From positions 1,984,001 through 2,048,000 of the forward strand of contig NZ_CP092365.1 of assembly GCF_022370835.2 (NCBI RefSeq): a DNA stretch of 64,000 bases. Direction: 5' to 3'. The stretch comes from Mycolicibacillus parakoreensis (GTDB taxonomy: Bacteria > Actinomycetota > Actinomycetes > Mycobacteriales > Mycobacteriaceae). Under the pieces are notes generated by a model that did no database searches, had not been told where the DNA came from, and worked only from the letters and a program-made list of their open reading frames with translations. Of the stretch, positions 25,864-39,334 are shown in pieces. How positions within the stretch are numbered: the stretch's first letter is position 1; every line of letters starts with the position of its first letter. Both the position numbers and the translations under genes were made by a program.

Positions 25864-28572
25864 ATGCCCGGTAAAGAGTCGGTGAATTCCTTCGGTGCCC
25901 GCGCGAGCCTCGCGGTCGGTGACCACAGTTACGACATCTATCGACTCGATGCGGTGCCCGGGTTGGCGCGGCTGCCCTACAGTCTCAAAGTCCTCGCCGA
26001 GAACCTGCTGCGCACCGAGGACGGCGCCAACGTCACCGCCGAGCACATCCGGGCGCTGGCCGACTGGGACCCGGGCGCCGAGCCGTCCACCGAGATCCAG
26101 TTCACCCCCGCGCGGGTGGTGATGCAGGACTTCACCGGGGTGCCCTGTGTGGTGGACCTGGCCACGATGCGCGAGGCGGTCGCCGCGCTCGGCGGTGACC
26201 CCGACAAGGTCAACCCGCTGGCGCCGGCCGAACTGGTCATCGACCACTCGGTGATCCTCGACGTGTTCGGCAGCGCCGACGCCTTCGAACGCAATGTGGA
26301 ACTGGAGTACCAGCGCAACAGCGAGCGCTACCAGTTCCTGCGCTGGGGTCAGCACGCGTTCGACGACTTCAAGGTGGTCCCGCCGGGCACCGGCATCGTC
26401 CACCAGGTCAACATCGAATACCTGGCCCGCACCGTGATGGTGCGCGACGGGCACGCCTACCCCGACACCTGCGTGGGCACCGACAGCCACACCACGATGG
26501 TCAACGGCCTCGGTGTGCTCGGCTGGGGGGTCGGCGGCATCGAGGCCGAGGCCGCGATGCTGGGCCAGCCGGTGTCGATGCTGATCCCGCCGGTGGTCGG
26601 CTTCAAGCTGACCGGCGAGATCGCCGCGGGGGTCACCGCCACCGACGTGGTGCTCACCGTCACCGAGATGCTGCGCGCCCACGGCGTGGTCGGCAAGTTC
26701 GTGGAGTTCTACGGCAAGGGTGTGGCCGAGGTGCCGTTGGCCAACCGCGCCACGCTGGGCAACATGAGCCCGGAGTTCGGCTCCACCGCCGCGATCTTCC
26801 CGATCGACGCCGAGACGCTGGACTACCTGCGGCTCACCGGCCGCAGCGACGAGCAGCTCGCCCTGGTGGAGGCCTACGCCAAGACCCAGGGCCTGTGGCA
26901 CGACCCCGACCACGAGCCGGTCTACTCCGAGTACCTCGAGCTGGACCTGTCCACGGTGGTGCCCTCGATCGCCGGGCCGAAACGCCCGCAGGACCGGATC
27001 ATGCTCTCGGGGGCCAAGGCCGCGTTCGGCAGCGACATCCACCACTACGTCGACGAATCCGGCGGCGGGCAGACCGGCGGCGACCGGCCGCACAAGCCGG
27101 TGACGGTGCGCTCCGCGGAGCGCGGCGAGTTCACCCTCGACCACGGCGCGGTGGTGGTCGCCGGGATCACCTCGTGCACCAACACCTCCAACCCGTCGGT
27201 GATGATCGGCGCGGCGCTGCTGGCGCGCAACGCCGTGGACAAGGGCCTGTCGTCCAAGCCGTGGGTCAAGACCAACATGGCACCGGGTTCACAGGTGGTC
27301 ACCGACTACTACGAGAAGGCCGGCCTCTGGCCCTATCTGGAGAAACTCGGCTTCTACCTCGGCGGCTACGGGTGCACCACCTGCATCGGCAACACCGGGC
27401 CCCTGCCGGCGGAGATCTCCGCGGCGATCAACGACAACGATCTGGCGGTGAGCGCGGTGCTCTCCGGCAACCGCAACTTCGAGGGCCGCATCTCCCCCGA
27501 CGTGAAGATGAACTACCTGGCCTCCCCTCCGCTGGTCATCGCCTACGCGCTGGCCGGCACGATGGACTTCGACTTCGACACCGAGCCGCTGGGCACCGAC
27601 CCCTCCGGCGCGCCGGTGTTCTTGCGCGACATCTGGCCGTCGCCGCAGGAGATCGAGGACACCATCAACGCCACGGTCAGCCGGGACATGTTCACCAAGA
27701 ACTACGCCGACGTGTTCGCCGGTGACCACCGGTGGCAGTCGCTGCCCACCCCGGCGGGCAACACCTTCGAGTGGGACGACGCGTCGACCTACGTGCGCAA
27801 GGCGCCGTATTTCGACGGCATGCCCGCCGAGCCCGAACCGGTCGCCGACATCACCGGTGCCCGGGTGCTCGCGCTGCTCGGCGACTCGGTGACCACCGAC
27901 CACATCAGCCCGGCCGGCTCGATCAAGCCGGGCACCCCGGCGGCGCAGTACCTGCAGGCTCACGGGGTGGCGCCGAAGGACTTCAACTCCCTGGGCTCGC
28001 GGCGCGGCAACCACGAGGTGATGATCCGCGGCACGTTCGCCAACATCCGGCTGCGCAACCAGTTGCTCGACAACGTCTCCGGCGGATACACCCGCGACTT
28101 CACCGTCGAGGGCGGCCCGCAGGCGTTCATCTACGACGCCGCGCAGAACTATGCCGCCCACGACATCCCGCTGGTGGTGCTCGGCGGCAAGGAGTACGGC
28201 TCGGGCTCCAGCCGGGACTGGGCCGCCAAGGGCACGGTGCTGCTGGGGGTGCGGGCGGTGATCGCCGAATCGTTCGAGCGCATCCACCGGTCCAACCTGA
28301 TCGGCATGGGGGTCATCCCGCTGGAGTTCCCCGCGGGGCAGTCCGCGGCGTCGCTGGGCATCGACGGCACCGAGACCTTCGACATCACCGGCATCACCGC
28401 GCTCAACGACGGCGAAACCCCGTCGACCGTACAGGTTTCAGGCCGCCGGGACGACGGGCAGACGATCACCTTCGATGCGGTGGTGCGCATCGACACCCCC
28501 GGGGAGGCCGACTACTACCGCAACGGCGGCATCCTGCAGTACGTGCTGCGCAACATGCTCACCAGCGGTTAA
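25864..28572 (+). CDS. acn: aconitate hydratase A
   Basis: 902 residues; interconverts citrate and isocitrate in the TCA cycle, and apo-forms can bind iron-responsive RNA. [4Fe-4S] ligands are Cys438 ([12 protein letters not shown]) and Cys504/Cys507 ([11 protein letters not shown]). The N-terminal start ([21 protein letters not shown]), [16 protein letters not shown] and the C-terminal swivel domain with [15 protein letters not shown] are intact. The ribosome site GGAAG precedes ATG 25864, and the leader is about 50 nt. The downstream TetR gene begins 8 bp after the stop, and the SUF cluster that supplies its Fe-S centre is encoded nearby. Confidence 0.97.
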   Translation: MPGKESVNSFGARASLAVGDHSYDIYRLDAVPGLARLPYSLKVLAENLLRTEDGANVTAEHIRALADWDPGAEPSTEIQFTPARVVMQDFTGVPCVVDLATMREAVAALGGDPDKVNPLAPAELVIDHSVILDVFGSADAFERNVELEYQRNSERYQFLRWGQHAFDDFKVVPPGTGIVHQVNIEYLARTVMVRDGHAYPDTCVGTDSHTTMVNGLGVLGWGVGGIEAEAAMLGQPVSMLIPPVVGFKLTGEIAAGVTATDVVLTVTEMLRAHGVVGKFVEFYGKGVAEVPLANRATLGNMSPEFGSTAAIFPIDAETLDYLRLTGRSDEQLALVEAYAKTQGLWHDPDHEPVYSEYLELDLSTVVPSIAGPKRPQDRIMLSGAKAAFGSDIHHYVDESGGGQTGGDRPHKPVTVRSAERGEFTLDHGAVVVAGITSCTNTSNPSVMIGAALLARNAVDKGLSSKPWVKTNMAPGSQVVTDYYEKAGLWPYLEKLGFYLGGYGCTTCIGNTGPLPAEISAAINDNDLAVSAVLSGNRNFEGRISPDVKMNYLASPPLVIAYALAGTMDFDFDTEPLGTDPSGAPVFLRDIWPSPQEIEDTINATVSRDMFTKNYADVFAGDHRWQSLPTPAGNTFEWDDASTYVRKAPYFDGMPAEPEPVADITGARVLALLGDSVTTDHISPAGSIKPGTPAAQYLQAHGVAPKDFNSLGSRRGNHEVMIRGTFANIRLRNQLLDNVSGGYTRDFTVEGGPQAFIYDAAQNYAAHDIPLVVLGGKEYGSGSSRDWAAKGTVLLGVRAVIAESFERIHRSNLIGMGVIPLEFPAGQSAASLGIDGTETFDITGITALNDGETPSTVQVSGRRDDGQTITFDAVVRIDTPGEADYYRNGGILQYVLRNMLTSG

Positions 28573-28580
28573 GCGGCCCC

Positions 28581-29144
28581 GTGCCCAGGGTCAGCGAGGA
28601 CCACCTGGCGGCGCGGCGCCGCCAGATCCTGGCCGGCGCGCGGCGCTGTTTCGCCGAGCACGGCTACGAGGGCGCCACGGTGCGCCGCCTGGAGGCCGCG
28701 ATCGGGTTGTCCCGCGGGGCGATCTTCCATCACTTCCGGGACAAGGACACGTTGTTTTTCGAACTGGCCCGCGAGGACGCCGAACGCATGGCGCAGGTCG
28801 CCGCGCGGGAGGGTCTCATTCAGGTGATGCGTGACCTGCTGGCCGCGCCCGACGAGTTCGACTGGCTGGCAACCCGATTGGAGATTGCGCGCAAACGCCG
28901 CAACGATCCGGAGTTCAACCGCGGCTGGGCCGAGCGCTCCGCCGAACTGGATGCGGCGACCACCGCGCGGCTGCGCCGGCAGAAACAAGCCGGCCGCATC
29001 CGCGACGACGTGCCGGCCCCGGTGCTGCACTGCTACCTGGATCTGGTGCTCGACGGCCTGGTGGCCCGCCTGGCCGCCGGGGACGACCCGGCTCGGCTCA
29101 CCGCCGTGCTGGACCTGGTGGAGGACTCGGTGCGCCACCGGTAA
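28581..29144 (+). CDS. TetR family regulator (Rv1474c-like)
   Basis: 187 residues from GTG 28581. The N-terminal helix-turn-helix is typical: RRQILAGARRCFAEHGYEGA, then TVRRLEAAIGLSRGAIFHHF and RDKDTLFFELAREDAE. The C-terminal helical ligand domain is rich in Leu, Arg and Ala. It is co-transcribed with acn and probably represses it through the palindrome at 25782. Published work on Rv1474c links this pair to iron-dependent control, but no ligand can be read from the sequence. Confidence 0.88.
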   Translation: MPRVSEDHLAARRRQILAGARRCFAEHGYEGATVRRLEAAIGLSRGAIFHHFRDKDTLFFELAREDAERMAQVAAREGLIQVMRDLLAAPDEFDWLATRLEIARKRRNDPEFNRGWAERSAELDAATTARLRRQKQAGRIRDDVPAPVLHCYLDLVLDGLVARLAAGDDPARLTAVLDLVEDSVRHR

Positions 29145-29239
29145 ACTGCGGTGTCCGGGCCGAACCCCTGTGCCGGTGACCGCCCGGGGCACCGATATAT
29201 CCCCCCTGGACCGACCGCCAACCGACCGAGGAGACGACC

Positions 29240-29962
29240 GTGACGACCGATCAGCAGATCGCCGAGCCCACCCCGACGATGCCGCGGATCGGTGATCCGG
29301 CACCGGCGTTCACCGCCGAGACCACGCAGGGCCCGATCAACTTCCCCGCCGACTACCGCGGGCGGTGGGTGATCCTGTTCTCCCACCCGGCCGACTTCAC
29401 CCCGGTGTGCACCAGCGAGTTCGTCACGTTCGCCTCGATGCAGGACCAGTTCGCCGCCTACAACACCGATCTGGTGGGGTTGTCGGTCGACGGGCTCTAC
29501 AGCCACATCGCCTGGCTGCGCACCATCCGGGAGAAGATCGAGTTCCGCGGGCTCAAGGACGTCGACGTGACGTTCCCGCTGATCGAGGACATCACGATGA
29601 CCGTGGCGCGCCAGTACGGGATGATCATGCCCGGTGAGGCGTCGACCAAGGCGGTGCGCGCGGTGTTCGTCATCGACCCGGCCGGGGTGATCCGCACCAT
29701 CATCTACTACCCGCTGAGCCTGGGCCGCAACTTCGACGAACTGCTGCGGGTGATCAAGGGCCTGCAGACCGCCGACCACTTCGAGGTGGCCACCCCCGCC
29801 GACTGGCGCCCCGGTGAGCCGGTGATCGTGCCGCCGGCCGGCTCCTGCGGCGCCGCCGACGACCGGGTCGGGGGCGCCGAGACCGGGGTGGAGTGCAAGG
29901 ACTGGTTCTTCTGCACCCGCGAGATCTCCGAGCAGGACGTGGAGAAGGCGATCCGGCGCTGA
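29240..29962 (+). CDS. Prx6-like (1-Cys type) peroxiredoxin
   Basis: 240 residues from GTG 29240 with GAGGAG 8 nt upstream. Thioredoxin-fold AhpC/TSA domain with the peroxidatic Cys57 in HPADFTPVCTSEF and the GLSVDGLYSHIAWL segment, then a Prx6-type C-terminal extension (REIS.. region) with additional Cys in GSCGAADD and ECKDWFFC. It reduces hydroperoxides; the extra C-terminal cysteines might allow an intramolecular resolving disulfide, which is speculative. It is inserted between the TetR gene and the ABC-F gene, a place where I recall no equivalent in M. tuberculosis. Confidence 0.9.
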   Translation: MTTDQQIAEPTPTMPRIGDPAPAFTAETTQGPINFPADYRGRWVILFSHPADFTPVCTSEFVTFASMQDQFAAYNTDLVGLSVDGLYSHIAWLRTIREKIEFRGLKDVDVTFPLIEDITMTVARQYGMIMPGEASTKAVRAVFVIDPAGVIRTIIYYPLSLGRNFDELLRVIKGLQTADHFEVATPADWRPGEPVIVPPAGSCGAADDRVGGAETGVECKDWFFCTREISEQDVEKAIRR

Positions 29963-29978
29963 CGCGCCGGGCCCCGGT

Positions 29979-31601
<1,623 letters not shown>

Positions 31602-31608
31602 ACCACTC

Positions 31609-32451
31609 CTAAGAGCCGGCCGGCGGGGCCGACGTGTCGTCGGTGAACTTCGGGGCGCGCCGCTGGGCACGGGCGGCGACGGCCTCCTCGAAGTTGTCGG
31701 TCAACAGCCGCACATACAACTGACCGAGCCCCTCGGCCTGCATGTGTCCCTCCAGGCTAGCGGCGTCCAGCCCGCTCCACAGGGTGCGTTTGGTCAGCTC
31801 CACCCCGGGCCGGGAGAACCCGGCGATGCGTTCGGCCATCCGGTAGCACTCGGCGAGCAGCTCGGTGTCGGGGACCCGGCGCGACACCAGCCCGATGCGC
31901 TCGGCCTCGGCCGCGTCGACGTCGCGGCCGGTGAGCATGAGCTCGGCGGCCCGCGAGCTGCCGATCGCCCGCGGCAGCAGGTAGCTGAGCCCGAGCTCGC
32001 TGGCGGTCAGCCCGTTGTTGATCCCGGCCGCGCGGAAGTAGGCCCCCGCCGCGGCGACCCGGATGTCGCAGGCCAGCGCCAGGCAGAGCCCGCCGCCGAT
32101 CGCCGCGCCGTTGACCGCGGCGATGACCGGCTGGTGCAGCCGGCGCAGCGTCAGGATGACCTCGTCGAGGATCTCCATCGAGCGCAGCGCGTAGGTGGGC
32201 CGGGTCAGCCCGGCCACGTGCGGCACCGCCCCGGCCGACTTGTGGTCGGCCCCGGAGGAGAAGCCGCGGCTGGCCCCGGTGAGCACCACCACCCGCACCG
32301 CGGTGTCGCGGTGCACCGCGGTGAGCGCGGCCTGCAGCGGCACCATCACGTCGAAGGCCATCGAGTTCATCCGCTCCGGCCGGTTGAGGGTGATCAGCGC
32401 GACCTCGGGGCGGGGGTGCTCGATCAGGACCAGGGGGCTCACGGACGTCAC
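31609..32451 (-). CDS. echA12: enoyl-CoA hydratase/isomerase homologue
   Basis: 280-residue crotonase-fold protein. Visible: the CoA oxyanion-hole segments TGASRGFSSGADHKS and NGAAIGGGLCLALACDIR, and a C-terminal helical trimerisation part. Substrate is unknown; possible roles are fatty-acid beta-oxidation or lipid modification. A TAGCGT hexamer lies 7 nt before GTG 32451, so it is probably leaderless; it reads on into the ABC-F gene. Position matches Rv1472 (echA12) in M. tuberculosis order; the thioredoxin reductase gene trxB1 found there is absent here. Confidence 0.85.
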   Translation of the reverse strand: MTSVSPLVLIEHPRPEVALITLNRPERMNSMAFDVMVPLQAALTAVHRDTAVRVVVLTGASRGFSSGADHKSAGAVPHVAGLTRPTYALRSMEILDEVILTLRRLHQPVIAAVNGAAIGGGLCLALACDIRVAAAGAYFRAAGINNGLTASELGLSYLLPRAIGSSRAAELMLTGRDVDAAEAERIGLVSRRVPDTELLAECYRMAERIAGFSRPGVELTKRTLWSGLDAASLEGHMQAEGLGQLYVRLLTDNFEEAVAARAQRRAPKFTDDTSAPPAGS

Positions 32452-32486
32452 GGCATGAACGCTATCGCGTGCCCACCGGCCGCGGC

Positions 32487-32873
32487 TCAGTCGGTGTCGG
32501 CGCCGTCTTGGGCCTCCTGGGCCTCCTGGGCGGCCAGGGCGGCCTCCACGTCGAGGTCCTTGACCTGCTTCACCAGGTCCTCCAGCGCCGACGGCGGCAG
32601 CGCCCCGGGCTGGTTGAACACCAGGTGGCCCTTCTTGAACGCCATCAGCGTCGGGATGGAGCGGATGTTGGCCGCCGCGGCCAGTTCCTGCTCGGCCTCG
32701 GTGTCGACCTTGGCGTGCACGATGTCGGGGTTGTGCTCCGCCGACGCGGCGAACGTGGGCGCAAACGAGCGGCACGGACCGCACCAGGAGGCCCAGAAGT
32801 CGACCAGCACCATCTCGTTGCCCGAGATGACGTCGTTGAACTCTGCGGTGGTGATGTCTTGGGTTGTTGCCAT
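32487..32873 (-). CDS. trxA: thioredoxin
   Basis: 128 residues with the canonical WCGPC active site (Cys31 and Cys34) in VDFWASWCGPCRSF, and the cis-Pro loop in SIPTLMAFKKG. It transfers electrons to disulfide substrates such as peroxiredoxins. The tail ending QEAQDGADTD is acidic and variable. ATG 32873 was chosen because upstream in-frame codons overlap the regulatory region. No thioredoxin reductase gene is nearby. A CsoR-like inverted repeat lies 65 bp upstream, unusual for a thioredoxin. Confidence 0.93.
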   Translation of the reverse strand: MATTQDITTAEFNDVISGNEMVLVDFWASWCGPCRSFAPTFAASAEHNPDIVHAKVDTEAEQELAAAANIRSIPTLMAFKKGHLVFNQPGALPPSALEDLVKQVKDLDVEAALAAQEAQEAQDGADTD

Positions 32874-32937
32874 ATGGGGCCTAACGCGCGTGGCGGGCGG
32901 GAATGTTCCCGAGGTGCGACCCATCGTCGCACATCGC

Positions 32938-32953
32938 ATACCCCATTGGGTAT
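32938..32953 (-). promoter_or_regulatory. CsoR/RicR-like inverted repeat upstream of trxA
   Basis: ATACCC-N4-GGGTAT, 6 perfect pairs, between the end of the SUF operon and trxA. Known CsoR-family operators (copper, persulfide or formaldehyde sensors) have TACCC...GGGTA arms with a spacer of about 5. The spacer here is one base shorter, so the match is suggestive only. Confidence 0.45.
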
Positions 32954-32963
32954 ATCGGGGTCC

Positions 32964-33017
32964 GCGGGGCGTCCCCGCATCGGCCGGGGTGCGACGCGGC
33001 GGCGAGACCGCCGCGTC
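32964..33017 (-). terminator. tandem hairpins at the end of the SUF operon
   Basis: A 10-bp perfect stem (GACGCGGCGG / CCGCCGCGTC, 5-nt loop, 32993-33017) overlaps the stop codon of the DUF59 gene. It is followed by a 6-bp stem with a 3-nt loop (GCGGGG/CCCCGC, 32964-32978). No U-tract, but a stable pair of hairpins at the only operon end here; likely intrinsic termination. Confidence 0.55.
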
Positions 33018-33363
33018 AGACCGTGAAGCCCAGGGCGCGCAGCTGCTCGCGGCCGTCGTCGGTGATCTTGTCCGGGCCCCAGGCCGGGATCCAGACCCAG
33101 TTGATCGTCAGGTCGTTGACCAGGCCGCTGCCGATCAGCGCGGTGTGGATCTGGTCGGCGATCATGTCCTGCAGCGGGCACTCCGCCGAGGTCAGGGTCA
33201 TGTCGATGAGCACGGTGGTGCCCTCGCCCTCGCGCTGCAGCTTCATGTCGTACACCAGGCCGAGATCGACCACGTTGATCCCGATCTCGGGGTCGATGAC
33301 GTCGTGCATCGCCTCGTCGACCTCGGCGAACAGTTCGTCGTCGGTGGTGAGTGTCTCGGTCAT
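33016..33363 (-). CDS. DUF59/MIP18 family SUF-associated protein (SufT-like)
   Basis: 115 residues, same length as Rv1466 from memory. The MIP18/DUF59 fold is evident in VIDPEIGINVVDLGLVYDM and TLTSAECPLQDMIADQI, with a conserved Cys in AECPL. Related proteins help late Fe-S cluster transfer or maturation. It overlaps sufU by 4 nt (ATGA), completing the SUF operon, and the transcript ends at the hairpins that overlap its stop. Confidence 0.9.
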   Translation of the reverse strand: MTETLTTDDELFAEVDEAMHDVIDPEIGINVVDLGLVYDMKLQREGEGTTVLIDMTLTSAECPLQDMIADQIHTALIGSGLVNDLTINWVWIPAWGPDKITDDGREQLRALGFTV

Positions 33364-33869
33364 CTCTCTACCTCCACTGGTTGTGCGGGTTGGGTGACGG
33401 CGACCGACGCCGTCGAATCCGGGTGGGTCTCGGTGCCGGCCTCGGCCAGCGCGGCGACGAACGCCGTCCAGCCCAGCAGCGCGCATTTGACCCGGGCCGG
33501 GTACTTGGCGACCCCGGCGAACGCGATGCCGTCGCCGATGACGTCCTCGTCGCCGTCGACGGTGCCGCGTGAGGACACCATCTCGGTGAACGCCGACACC
33601 GTCTGCATCGCCGCATCCACCGGCACCCCGATCAGCTGATCGGTGAGCACCGAGGTGGCGGCCTGGCTGATCGAACAGCCCTGCGCGTCGTAGGAGATGT
33701 CGACGACCCGCCGGCGGTCCGGCGACAGCCGCACCCGCAGGGTCAGCTCGTCGCCGCAGACCGGGTTGACGTGGTGCACCTCGGCGTCGAACGGCTCCCG
33801 CAACCCACGGTGGTGCGGGTGCTTGTAGTGATCGAGGATCACTTCCTGATAGATCTGCTCCAGTCGCAT
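33360..33869 (-). CDS. sufU: SufU, zinc-dependent sulfurtransferase partner of SufS
   Basis: 169 residues. The Zn/active-site residues are in HVNPVCGDELTLRV (Cys and Asp), DAQGCSISQAATSVL (Cys) and VKCALLGWTAF (Cys). SufU accepts the persulfide from SufS and passes sulfur to the SufBCD scaffold. Its start ATG 33869 lies 6 nt after the sufS stop and its stop overlaps the DUF59 start. Equivalent to Rv1465. Confidence 0.93.
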   Translation of the reverse strand: MRLEQIYQEVILDHYKHPHHRGLREPFDAEVHHVNPVCGDELTLRVRLSPDRRRVVDISYDAQGCSISQAATSVLTDQLIGVPVDAAMQTVSAFTEMVSSRGTVDGDEDVIGDGIAFAGVAKYPARVKCALLGWTAFVAALAEAGTETHPDSTASVAVTQPAQPVEVER

Positions 33870-33875
33870 GCCGGC

Positions 33876-35930
<2,055 letters not shown>

Positions 35931-35934
<4 letters not shown>

Positions 35935-37106
35935 GATCGGTGGGTTTCCTTTTCGGTCAGGGCCAGTTCGTGTTCGATGGTGTCGGTCAGCCGGTCGCGC
36001 ACCGCCGGGACGGCGATCTTGGCGATGATCTCGCCGAAGAAGCCGCGCACGATCAGCCGGCGCGCCTGGTCCTCGGGGATGCCGCGGGCCAGCAGGTAGA
36101 ACAGCTGCTCGTCGTCGAAACGCCCGGTGGCGCTGGCGTGCCCGGCCCCGAGGATCTCCCCGCACTCGATCTCCAGGTTGGGAATCGAGTCGGCGCGCGC
36201 GCCGTCGGTGAGCACCAGGTTACGGTTGAGCTCGTAGGTGTCGGTGCCCGAGGCGTCGGCACGGATGAGCACGTCGCCGACCCACACGGTGCGCGCGTCG
36301 GGCAGCGCGGAGTCCGGATCCCCCTGCAGCGCACCCTTGTACATCACCTGCGAGCGGCAGTCCGGGGTGGAGTGGTCGATGAGCAGCCGCGACTCCAGGT
36401 GCTGACCGTCGTCGGCGAAGTACAGCCCCAGCATCTCGACGTCCCCGCCGGTGCCGGTGTAGCCGACCCGCCCGGTCAGGCGCACCACCTGCCCGCCGAA
36501 CTGCACCGCGGCGTGGCGCAGCACCGCGTCCTTGCCCAGCCTCGCGTGGTGCATGCTCAGGTGCACCGTGTCGGCGTCCCAGTCGGCGATCCAGACCACG
36601 GTCAGCCGGGCGGCGTCGGCGACGACGAACTCCACGTTGTCGGCGTAGGTTCCGCTGCCGCGCAGGTCGATCACCACGGTCGCCTCGGCGAGCTCCTCGA
36701 CCCGGATCTGCAGGTGCCCGTAGCCCACCGCCCCGGCGCCGGGGCCGGTGACGGTGACCTCGATCGGCTCGTGCGGGTCGGCCGCGGTGCCGACGGTGAC
36801 GATCGTGGCCTCGTTGAACGACGAGAACGCTTGGGCGGCAACGCGGTCGGCGGGCGCCCCGGCCTCGCCGAGGCGCGTATCGCCGCGGCGAACCCGCTCG
36901 ACCCGCACGCCGGGGCGTTCGGTCACCGCGGTGGTGGCCGCCCCGGTGGCCGGGGCGCTGCCGTCGTGCAGTCCGCGCAGCCGGCGCAGCGGGGTGAACC
37001 GCCAGATCTCGTCGCGGCCGCGGGGCGTCTCGAACGCGTCGACGTCGAACGAGGTGAACACCTCGCCCTTGGTGGTGCCCTCGACGGCTTCGGTGAGGTT
37101 GGCCAC
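35931..37106 (-). CDS. sufD: SUF scaffold subunit SufD
   Basis: 391 residues. The right-handed beta-helix core and the C-terminal HASATGRFDDEQLFYLLARGI motif, conserved in SufB/SufD, are visible. Together with SufB and SufC it forms the Fe-S assembly scaffold. GTG 37106 shares its first base with the last base of the sufB stop (TAGTG), so translation should be coupled. Long upstream in-frame extensions lie in sufB and were rejected. Confidence 0.95.
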
Positions 37107-38560
37107 TAGCCCACCGAGCCTTCCATCTGCAGTTCGATGAGCCGGTTGAGCTCCAAGGCGTACTCCATCGGCAGCTCCTTGGCGATCGGTTCGACGAAGC
37201 CGCGCACGATGGTGGCCATCGCCTCCTCCTCGGTCAGCCCGCGGCTCATCAGGTAGAACAACTGGTTCTCGTTGACCTTCGACACCGTGGCCTCGTGGCC
37301 GATCGTGACGTCGTCCTCCCGGATGTCGACATACGGGTAGGTGTCGGAACGGCTGATCGTGTCCACCAGCAGCGCGTCGCACTCCACGTTGGATTTCGAC
37401 CCGTGCGCCCCCTTGCGCACCTCGACCAGCCCCCGGTAGGAGGACCGGCCGCCCCCGCGCGCCACCGACTTCGAGACGATGTTCGAGGAGGTGTTGGGGG
37501 CCATGTGCAGCATCTTGGCCCCGGTGTCCTGGTGCTGGTGCTCGCCGGCGAACGCCAGCGAGAGCACCTCGCCGCGGGCGTGCTCCCCGGTCATCCACAC
37601 CGCCGGGTACTTCATCGTCACCTTGGACCCGATGTTGCCGTCGATCCACTCCATGGTGGCGCCCTCTTCGGCGCGGGCGCGCTTGGTCACCAGGTTGTAG
37701 ACGTTGCCCGACCAGTTCTGGATCGTGGTGTAGCGGCACCGGCCGCCCTTTTTGACGATGATCTCCACCACCGCCGAGTGCAGCGAATCCGAGGAGTACA
37801 CCGGGGCGGTGCACCCCTCCACGTAGTGCACGTAGGCGTCCTCGTCGACGATGATCAGGGTCCGCTCGAACTGGCCCATGTTCTCGGTGTTGATCCGGAA
37901 GTAGGCCTGCAGCGGGATGTCGACGTGCACGCCCGGCGGCACGTAGACGAACGACCCGCCCGACCAGGTGGCGGTGTTCAGCGCGGAGAACTTGTTGTCC
38001 CCGGCCGGGATCACCGTGCCGAAGTACTGCTTCATGATGTCTTCGTAGTCGCGCAGGGCGGTGTCGGTGTCGACGAACACGACCCCCTGGGCCTCCAGGT
38101 CGTCGCGGATCTTGTGGTAGACGACCTCCGACTCGTACTGCGCGGCCACCCCGGAGACGTAGCGCTGTTTCTCCGCTTCCGGGATGCCGAGCTTGTCGTA
38201 GGTGTTGCGGATGTCCTCGGGCAGGTCCTCCCAGGTCTGGGCCTGCCGCTCGGTGGAGCGCACGAAGTATTTGATGTTGTCGAAGTCAATGTCACCCAGG
38301 TAGGAGCCCCAGGTCGGCATCGGCTTCTTGTCGAAGATGCCCAGCGCCTTCAGGCGGGCCTTGAGCATCCACTCCGGCTCGTCCTTCTTCGCCGAGATGT
38401 CGCGCACCACGGCCTCGGAGAGGCCGCGCTGAGCGGTGGCGCCGGCGTCGTCGGCGTCGGCCCAGCCGTACTCGTAGCGCCCCAGCGAGGCGATCGTCTC
38501 CTCTTGGGTCAACGGTTCGGGCCGGGCATCGGCTGCCGCGGTCTCGGGCGTGACGGTCAT
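37106..38560 (-). CDS. sufB: SUF scaffold subunit SufB, intein-free
   Basis: 484 residues. The start [18 protein letters not shown], the middle [14 protein letters not shown] with Cys250, and [20 protein letters not shown] are conserved SufB elements. In M. tuberculosis this gene carries an intein inserted at the corresponding Cys (about residue 252), giving an 846-residue precursor; here the sequence runs straight through, so no protein splicing is needed. It is the first structural gene after sufR and starts the sufBDCSU-DUF59 series. Confidence 0.97.
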   Translation of the reverse strand: MTVTPETAAADARPEPLTQEETIASLGRYEYGWADADDAGATAQRGLSEAVVRDISAKKDEPEWMLKARLKALGIFDKKPMPTWGSYLGDIDFDNIKYFVRSTERQAQTWEDLPEDIRNTYDKLGIPEAEKQRYVSGVAAQYESEVVYHKIRDDLEAQGVVFVDTDTALRDYEDIMKQYFGTVIPAGDNKFSALNTATWSGGSFVYVPPGVHVDIPLQAYFRINTENMGQFERTLIIVDEDAYVHYVEGCTAPVYSSDSLHSAVVEIIVKKGGRCRYTTIQNWSGNVYNLVTKRARAEEGATMEWIDGNIGSKVTMKYPAVWMTGEHARGEVLSLAFAGEHQHQDTGAKMLHMAPNTSSNIVSKSVARGGGRSSYRGLVEVRKGAHGSKSNVECDALLVDTISRSDTYPYVDIREDDVTIGHEATVSKVNENQLFYLMSRGLTEEEAMATIVRGFVEPIAKELPMEYALELNRLIELQMEGSVG

Positions 38561-38585
38561 CTCACCGCTCCTTCGCTCGTTGGGG

Positions 38586-38612
38586 CTTCGGCGCGCGGGC
38601 TGGGCGCCGAAG
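38586..38612 (-). other. hairpin between sufR and sufB
   Basis: Inverted repeat CTTCGGCG-N11-CGCCGAAG, 8 perfect pairs, in the 66-base gap between sufR and sufB. It could be an attenuator, a partial terminator or an RNA-processing element adjusting sufR relative to sufBDCSU. Confidence 0.4.
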
Positions 38613-38626
38613 GTGGGGGGTAATCG

Positions 38627-39334
38627 CTAATGGTCCGCACTGATCAGCGGAATGTGGGTGGTGCAGGCGTTGTCGCCGTTGGCGATGGTGGCCAACCGCT
38701 GCACGTGGGTGCCGAGCACCGCGGCCATCGCCTCGCGTTCGGCTTCACACAACTCCGGGAACTCCTCGGCGACGTGGGAGACCGGGCAGTGATGCTGGCA
38801 GATCTGCATGCCCTGGCGGTGCCCGGGCACCCGGTCGGTGCTGGCGACGTAGCCGGCCTCGGTCAGCGCGGCGGCCACCCGATCGGCGGTCGCGGCGACG
38901 TCGGCCTGCTCGCCGCTGCCCGCCGGCGCCACGTCGGCGAGGATGGTGTCGATGCGGCGCCGGGCGAACGCGCGGATCGCGTCCTTGCCGCCGATCTCGC
39001 GCAACTGCCGCAGCGCGGCCACCGCCAGGTCGTCGTAGGCGTGTTCGAGTTTGGCCCGACCGGCGGCGGTGAGCCGGAACCGCTTGGCCGGGCGGCCCCG
39101 CCCGACGTGCTGCCGGGGCGCGGGCGGGGCCGCCTCGGCGTCGCCGACGGCGATCAGCGCGTCGAGATGGCGGCGCACCCCGGCGGCCGACAGGCCCAGC
39201 CGGTCGCCGATCTGACCGGCGGTGATCGAGCCGGACTCGGTCAGCAGACGCACGACCTCGCGACGGGTGCGCCCCTCGGCGGTCGCCCCCGTCACGTCGG
39301 TGGTGGCCGTGGCCACCGGCGTCGGGATTTTCAC
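38627..39334 (-). CDS. sufR: SufR, Fe-S sensing repressor of the SUF operon
   Basis: 235 residues. DeoR/ArsR-like winged helix at the N-terminus (RREVVRLLTESGSITAGQIG, DRLGLSAAGVRRHLDALI) and a C-terminal cluster-binding region with CQHHCPVSHVAEEFPELC; several Cys are placed to bind a [4Fe-4S] cluster. Cluster loading lets it repress suf; loss of the cluster relieves it. GTG 39334 is inside the operator and about 6 nt from a CACACT hexamer, suggesting a leaderless message; an alternative start further upstream cannot be excluded. Equivalent to Rv1460. Confidence 0.92.
   Translation of the reverse strand: MKIPTPVATATTDVTGATAEGRTRREVVRLLTESGSITAGQIGDRLGLSAAGVRRHLDALIAVGDAEAAPPAPRQHVGRGRPAKRFRLTAAGRAKLEHAYDDLAVAALRQLREIGGKDAIRAFARRRIDTILADVAPAGSGEQADVAATADRVAAALTEAGYVASTDRVPGHRQGMQICQHHCPVSHVAEEFPELCEAEREAMAAVLGTHVQRLATIANGDNACTTHIPLISADH

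Noticed and set aside
37700..37900. An intein in sufB
   Set aside because: The coding frame is uninterrupted through the known insertion residue.
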